Assembly (NCBI GenBank): GCA_039805905.1
Contig: JBDIVM010000002.1
Span: 620,001 to 684,000, forward strand
Direction: 5' to 3'
Length of the DNA stretch: 64,000 nucleotides
Source of the DNA: Thermohalobaculum sp039805905
Lineage (GTDB): Bacteria; Pseudomonadota; Alphaproteobacteria; Rhodobacterales; Rhodobacteraceae
Below, piece by piece: positions 60,317 to 64,000 of this stretch. The number at the start of each line of letters is the position of its first letter. The stretch's first letter is position 1. Below the pieces are notes generated by a model, which worked only from the letters and a program-made list of their open reading frames with translations, was not told where the DNA came from and did not search any database. The position numbers were made by a program, and so were the translations under genes.

Positions 60317-61301
60317 GGGCCTCGTTTCCACGATCATCCCCGTCTACAACCGCGGGGAGATGCTGCGCCTGGCCGTCGGCAGCGTTCTCGGCCAGACGTA
60401 CCGGCCGATCGAGATCATCATCATCGACGACGGCTCGACGGACGACACGCCCCGGGCGATCGCCGCGCTCGCCGCGGCCGCACCCGGCGTCGTCCGGTCG
60501 GCCCGCCGCCCCAATGGCGGCCCGGGCGCGGCGCGCCAGTCCGGCCTCGATATGGCCCGGGGCGAGTTCATCCAGTTTCTCGACAGCGACGACCGGCTCC
60601 TTTCCGACAAGTTCCGGCTCCAGGTGGCGGCATTGCGGAGCCGGCCAGACTGCGATGTGGCATACGGCAAGACCCGTCACTACCGGGAGGGCGACGTGCC
60701 GCGCGACGAGCCGCTGAAGCGCACCGGCGAGGTCATCGGCACGATGTTCCCGGCCTTCCTGCGGTCACGCTGGTGGAGCACGTCCACGCCCCTCTTCCGC
60801 CGCTCGGTCATCGATCGCGCCGGCCCCTGGACGAGCCTGCGCAACGAGGAGGACTGGGAGTTTGATTGCCGGGTCGCCGGCCTGGGGGTCAGGCTCGCCT
60901 ACTGCGACGCGTTTGTGTCGGACACCGTCGATCATGATTGCGAGCGGCTCAGTGCGAATGGAAGCTCAGACCCGGCCAAGCTCCGCGACCGCGCCGCGGC
61001 CCACAGGCTCATTCTCGGCCATGCCCGCGCGGCCGGCATCGGGTGCGGCGCGCCCGAGATGCAGCATTTCGCGCGCGAGCTGTTCCTCCTCGCCCGACAG
61101 TGCGGCGCTGCCGGGCTTCCGGCGGAAGCGCGAATGCTCTTCGACCTCTCCCGAGCCGCGTCGACTCCGGAGCACGCACGCGGCCTGGACTTCAGGGTCT
61201 ACGGCCTGGCAGCCAGACTGCTCGGTTGGCAGACCACCGGTTGGCTGGCCGCGGCACTTGATCGGCTTCGTGATGGTGCTCGGGTTCGCAGGCGAGCCTG
61301 A
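60306..61301 (+). CDS. GT2-family glycosyltransferase
   Basis: A 331-residue GT-A enzyme starting VSTIIPVYNRGEMLRLAVGSVLGQTYRPIEIIIIDDGSTDDT. The metal-binding site is FLDSDDRLL and the catalytic-base region is LRNEEDWEFDCRVAGLG. It overlaps the previous gene by 11 bases. A 177-base gap without features separates it from the next GT2 gene. Confidence 0.86.
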   Translation: MPTEGLVSTIIPVYNRGEMLRLAVGSVLGQTYRPIEIIIIDDGSTDDTPRAIAALAAAAPGVVRSARRPNGGPGAARQSGLDMARGEFIQFLDSDDRLLSDKFRLQVAALRSRPDCDVAYGKTRHYREGDVPRDEPLKRTGEVIGTMFPAFLRSRWWSTSTPLFRRSVIDRAGPWTSLRNEEDWEFDCRVAGLGVRLAYCDAFVSDTVDHDCERLSANGSSDPAKLRDRAAAHRLILGHARAAGIGCGAPEMQHFARELFLLARQCGAAGLPAEARMLFDLSRAASTPEHARGLDFRVYGLAARLLGWQTTGWLAAALDRLRDGARVRRRA

Positions 61302-61478
61302 TCGGACCGCGCCGTCCGCGCTGCATTCATGCAAGGTTCCGGGCGCAGGCCGGAGACCGCACGCGATGACCACGTGAGTCGATTGAACCCGAGGTTCCGC
61401 TTCGGCGGGGGGCATGAGCGTGTGCGGAGACCGTGCACCCGTTTGCCTGGCCGCGGAACGGCATCGGTTTAGCGAACG

Positions 61479-62420
61479 ATGGCCACTGGTCCCGAAATCT
61501 CTGTCGTCATGAGCGTCTACAATGGCGCGGAGACGCTGCGCGAGACGATCGAGTCAATCCTGTCTCAGCAGGGGGTCAGTCTCGAGTTCATCATCGTCAA
61601 TGACGGCTCGACCGATGGAACCGGGGAGATCCTCAACGCCTGCGCCGAGCGGGACTCCAGGGTGCGCTGTATCCATCAGCAGAATACCGGGCTTACACGG
61701 GCTCTGATCCGGGGATGCCAAGAGGCAAAAGCTTCATATATAGCGCGACAGGACGCCGGCGATCGGTCGTTGCCCGGGCGCCTGAAGTCCGAGCTAGAGC
61801 TTGTTCGTGCCGATCCGTCGATCGTCCTGGTATCTTGCGGAACGCGCTTTGTGCTCCCCGATGGTGAGCCGCTGTATGACTCGACGCCAAGTTCTGACGA
61901 AATTGTGGCCGGCCTGAATGCTTCTACCTTAAGTGATCTTCGCGGCCCGTCTTCCCATCCGGCAACCATTTTCCGAACCGACGCCTATCATCGTGTCGGG
62001 GGATATCGAGGAGAGTTTCACATCGGTCAAGATCTCGACTTATGGGTAAGATTGGCGGAGATTGGTAATGTAGGCAGTACACAGAAAGTTCTCTATGAGG
62101 CCACCTATTCATTTGGTGGAATCTCCGCAGGAAAGGCAAAGTACCAACAAGAAATAAACAAAACTATACTAATTTGTGCCATGCGTCGGCGAAGTGGGCA
62201 TAGCGATTCCGATATTCTCACTGACGCGGAGGCGGTAACCCGTCGTGCGAAGCAAGCTAAACGAGACATGAGCGAAGCATTGTATTTCGTCGGTGCAGTG
62301 CTGCTCAAGCGGAGCCCCGAGAAGGCTCGCCACTACTTTCGCAGGGCACTTCAAGAGAACCCTGGCCACCTAAAGGCATGGATCCGGATGGTCAGCTCTT
62401 ACCTGCCCAGGCCGATATGA
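61479..62420 (+). CDS. GT2-family glycosyltransferase
   Basis: A 313-residue GT-A enzyme: ISVVMSVYNGAETLRETIESILSQQ, FIIVNDGSTDGTGEIL, then ARQDAGDRSLPGRL. The DxD-like site reads QDAGD where relatives have QDADD, a possible weakening. The stretch after GQDLDLWVRLAEIGNV (62040-62250) is AT-rich compared with the rest. It shares four bases with the next gene. Confidence 0.84.
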   Translation: MATGPEISVVMSVYNGAETLRETIESILSQQGVSLEFIIVNDGSTDGTGEILNACAERDSRVRCIHQQNTGLTRALIRGCQEAKASYIARQDAGDRSLPGRLKSELELVRADPSIVLVSCGTRFVLPDGEPLYDSTPSSDEIVAGLNASTLSDLRGPSSHPATIFRTDAYHRVGGYRGEFHIGQDLDLWVRLAEIGNVGSTQKVLYEATYSFGGISAGKAKYQQEINKTILICAMRRRSGHSDSDILTDAEAVTRRAKQAKRDMSEALYFVGAVLLKRSPEKARHYFRRALQENPGHLKAWIRMVSSYLPRPI

Positions 62421-63349
62421 CACCGGAGGTCCCTCGCCGGGATTCCACGGTCAAAGTATCAATCGTCATCCCGACCTATCGCCGAAATGACGTCCTTGTC
62501 GACACGATCCGCCATGTCTCCAGGCTCACGCCGGCTGCCCATGAAATCATTGTCGTTGACCAGACGGAGCGGCACGATCAAGCCACCGAGGCGCTTCTTG
62601 ACCATTGGCACGCACAGGGCCTCATCCGGCTGCTTCGCCTGCCCGCACCAGGCGTGACCCATGCCATGAATGCGGGCCTGATCGCGGCGACCGGTGATGT
62701 GGTGCTCTTTCTCGACGACGACATCATCCCCGAGCCCGGGCTGGTGGAGGCGCATCGCTCGGCGCATGCGCTCGACAAGGGAGATCTGATCGCCGGGCGG
62801 GTGATCCAGCCATGGCAGGCCGTTACTTCGACGGATGACGACGCCCAAACCGGTTTCGCCTCGACGCAGGCCGGACCGATCACGCAGTTCATGGGTGGCA
62901 ACTTCTCGGTCTCGCGGAAACTGGCGATCGACCTTGGCGGATTCGACGAGAACTTCCTGCGCGTTGCCTACAATTTCGAGGCCGAATTCGCCCACCGGCT
63001 GCTGCGCGCCGGATACCGGATCCATTTCGAGCCGAAGGCCTGCATCCGCCACCTGAAGGCCCGCTCCGGAGGCACCCGGACATTCGGCGATCATCTCACC
63101 ACCGCCAGCGGCGATCACGCGGTCGGCGCCTACTACTGCCTCCTCCGGACCTGGGGTGGCTGGCGCAGCCTCGGCGCGCTTGCGTATCGGCCCCTCCGCG
63201 CCATCATGACGCGCCACCATCTTCGGCGGCCATGGTGGATACCGGTGACCCTTTTCGCCGAGCTGCGCGGATTGCTGTGGGCCGTCGCTCTCGCCGCAAG
63301 GGGTCCGCGATATATCCGGACAGGGCGTGTTCCGGGTGGGCCCGCATGA
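62417..63349 (+). CDS. GT2-family glycosyltransferase
   Basis: A 310-residue GT-A enzyme, starting VSIVIPTYRRNDVLVDTIRHV with VVDQTERHDQATEAL, the metal-binding FLDDDIIPEPGLV and a C-terminal part FEAEFAHRLLRAGYRIHFEP with HLKARSGGTRTFG. A C-terminal hydrophobic helix (PVTLFAELRGLLWAVALAA) may anchor it. It overlaps both neighbours by four bases. Confidence 0.86.
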   Translation: MTPEVPRRDSTVKVSIVIPTYRRNDVLVDTIRHVSRLTPAAHEIIVVDQTERHDQATEALLDHWHAQGLIRLLRLPAPGVTHAMNAGLIAATGDVVLFLDDDIIPEPGLVEAHRSAHALDKGDLIAGRVIQPWQAVTSTDDDAQTGFASTQAGPITQFMGGNFSVSRKLAIDLGGFDENFLRVAYNFEAEFAHRLLRAGYRIHFEPKACIRHLKARSGGTRTFGDHLTTASGDHAVGAYYCLLRTWGGWRSLGALAYRPLRAIMTRHHLRRPWWIPVTLFAELRGLLWAVALAARGPRYIRTGRVPGGPA

Positions 63350-64000
63350 CCGCTGTCCTGGCCAATGGCGTCCTCGTCCTCGGTATCCTGATTGCCGCTT
63401 GGAACTGGCGCCTTGGCGTCTACGCAGCCGTCGCGATGGCGTTTCTCCAGGACCCGTTGCGCAAGATCACACCGGACCAGCCCGCATATTTCATCCTGTT
63501 CGCGGCAATCGTCTTCGGCACGGCGATGGCGCGCGCGATGACAACCGGCATGTCGCTGACCTTCAGAAGTATCCCGTTCTGGTCAAATTACATGCGCACG
63601 CCCTTCGGCCTTTTTCTGATGGTCTTGCTCCTGCAGGCGGCCCATTCGCTGGTACGCTTCGGCAATCCGCTCGTCCCGACGCTGGGCCTCATCGAGTATA
63701 TGGCGCCGTTCGCAGGCATGATATTGGGTTACCGGTTCGCCGTGACAGGCGGGGTTCCACGCATTCGGCGCTTCCTCTGGTTCTACCTCGCCTTCGCGCT
63801 GGTCGCCCTTTGTACGGTCGGGTTGGAAGCGAGCGGCCTCGACTGGCCTGTGCTCGGTGAAGTTGGAGCAGGCATCCATATTTCCGGCTATGGCGGCCGG
63901 CTGGTTGCGCATAGCGGGACACTCCGAAGCTCCGAGATTGCCGGATGGCATGCGGCGACCGCTGCCTGCGTCGTGATGATCCTGATGAGCCAGAACAGGC
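63346..64000 (+). CDS. O-antigen polymerase/ligase-like membrane protein (partial)
   Basis: The frame starts with an ATG overlapping the previous stop and stays open to the window edge (about 218 residues). It has repeated hydrophobic helices (VLANGVLVLGILIAAW, GVYAAVAMAFL, FILFAAIVFGTAM, FGLFLMVLLLQ, LWFYLAFALVALC) and a polar loop ending in VAHSGTLRSSEIAGWHAATAACVV. Topology, position and the SEIAGWH loop suit Wzy/WaaL-type proteins. The 3' part is outside the window, so the assignment is tentative. Confidence 0.65.
   Translation, partial: MTAVLANGVLVLGILIAAWNWRLGVYAAVAMAFLQDPLRKITPDQPAYFILFAAIVFGTAMARAMTTGMSLTFRSIPFWSNYMRTPFGLFLMVLLLQAAHSLVRFGNPLVPTLGLIEYMAPFAGMILGYRFAVTGGVPRIRRFLWFYLAFALVALCTVGLEASGLDWPVLGEVGAGIHISGYGGRLVAHSGTLRSSEIAGWHAATAACVVMILMSQNR

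Noticed and set aside
1..64000. CRISPR arrays, tRNA, rRNA, prophage
   Set aside because: No regularly spaced repeats, cloverleaf sequences, rRNA segments or phage structural genes were recognised.

Overview
The window is GC-rich DNA from what looks like an alphaproteobacterium. I infer this from the Rhodobacterales-like pilin-type helix and YjbH proteins, the aioXSRBA gene order, the codon bias, and several Tat-exported proteins. No rRNA, tRNA, replication or phage genes are visible, so I cannot tell chromosome from megaplasmid.

Layout. (1) 0-7.8 kb: a pilin-like small protein, a TPR lipoprotein, an HD-domain hydrolase, an AT-rich secreted orphan and a pRiA4b ORF-3-like protein. On the minus strand follow a FecR-domain protein, a CHASE2 adenylate cyclase and a secreted protein. 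(2) 7.9-12.9 kb: one half of a polysaccharide export system, an outer-membrane (Wza/OPX) protein divergent from a YjbH protein and a GfcB/YjbF lipoprotein. (3) 13.0-29.15 kb: a bacterial microcompartment (BMC) island preceded by an IS5-like transposase remnant. It holds a B12 diol dehydratase with fused large and medium subunits plus a small subunit, an isochorismatase-fold hydrolase, a PotABCD-like importer, an SDR dehydrogenase, a DeoR regulator, a class III aminotransferase/phospho-lyase, an acylating aldehyde dehydrogenase with a C-terminal encapsulation helix, shell proteins BMC-T, BMC-P, BMC-H and BMC-T, and an APH-type kinase. (4) 29.3-30.1 kb: a collapsed IS66 element. (5) 30.4-37.1 kb, minus strand: the arsenite oxidation operon aioX-aioS-aioR-aioB-aioA. 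(6) 37.1-37.9 kb: IS6 and IS3 fragments. (7) 37.9-64 kb: the other half of the polysaccharide locus. It starts with a Wzc-like co-polymerase/tyrosine kinase (minus), then an RfaH-like NusG paralogue followed by an ops-like element. After these come a WecA-like initiating transferase, GDP-fucose, UDP-xylose and UDP-galactose pathway genes, seven glycosyltransferases, a carbamoyltransferase, an asparagine-synthase-like amidotransferase, a Wzm/Wzt exporter and a polymerase/ligase-like protein cut by the window edge.

How it works together. The kinase, phospho-lyase and acylating aldehyde dehydrogenase fit the RMM-type microcompartment route, amino-alcohol to amino-alcohol phosphate to aldehyde to acyl-CoA, with 1-amino-2-propanol the likely substrate. 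The diol dehydratase would bring 1,2-propanediol (or a related diol) to the same aldehyde. It carries no visible encapsulation peptide and no reactivase is in the window. The two catabolic and respiratory islands (BMC and aio) sit between the two halves of one exopolysaccharide export system and are bordered by decayed insertion sequences, which suggests stepwise insertion.

The best candidates for something new are the hybrid RMM-diol dehydratase island, the RfaH-like gene with its own ops match at the head of an alphaproteobacterial capsule operon, and an AioR regulator that has lost the GAFTGA loop and the Walker B acids, next to a perfect 24-bp palindrome.
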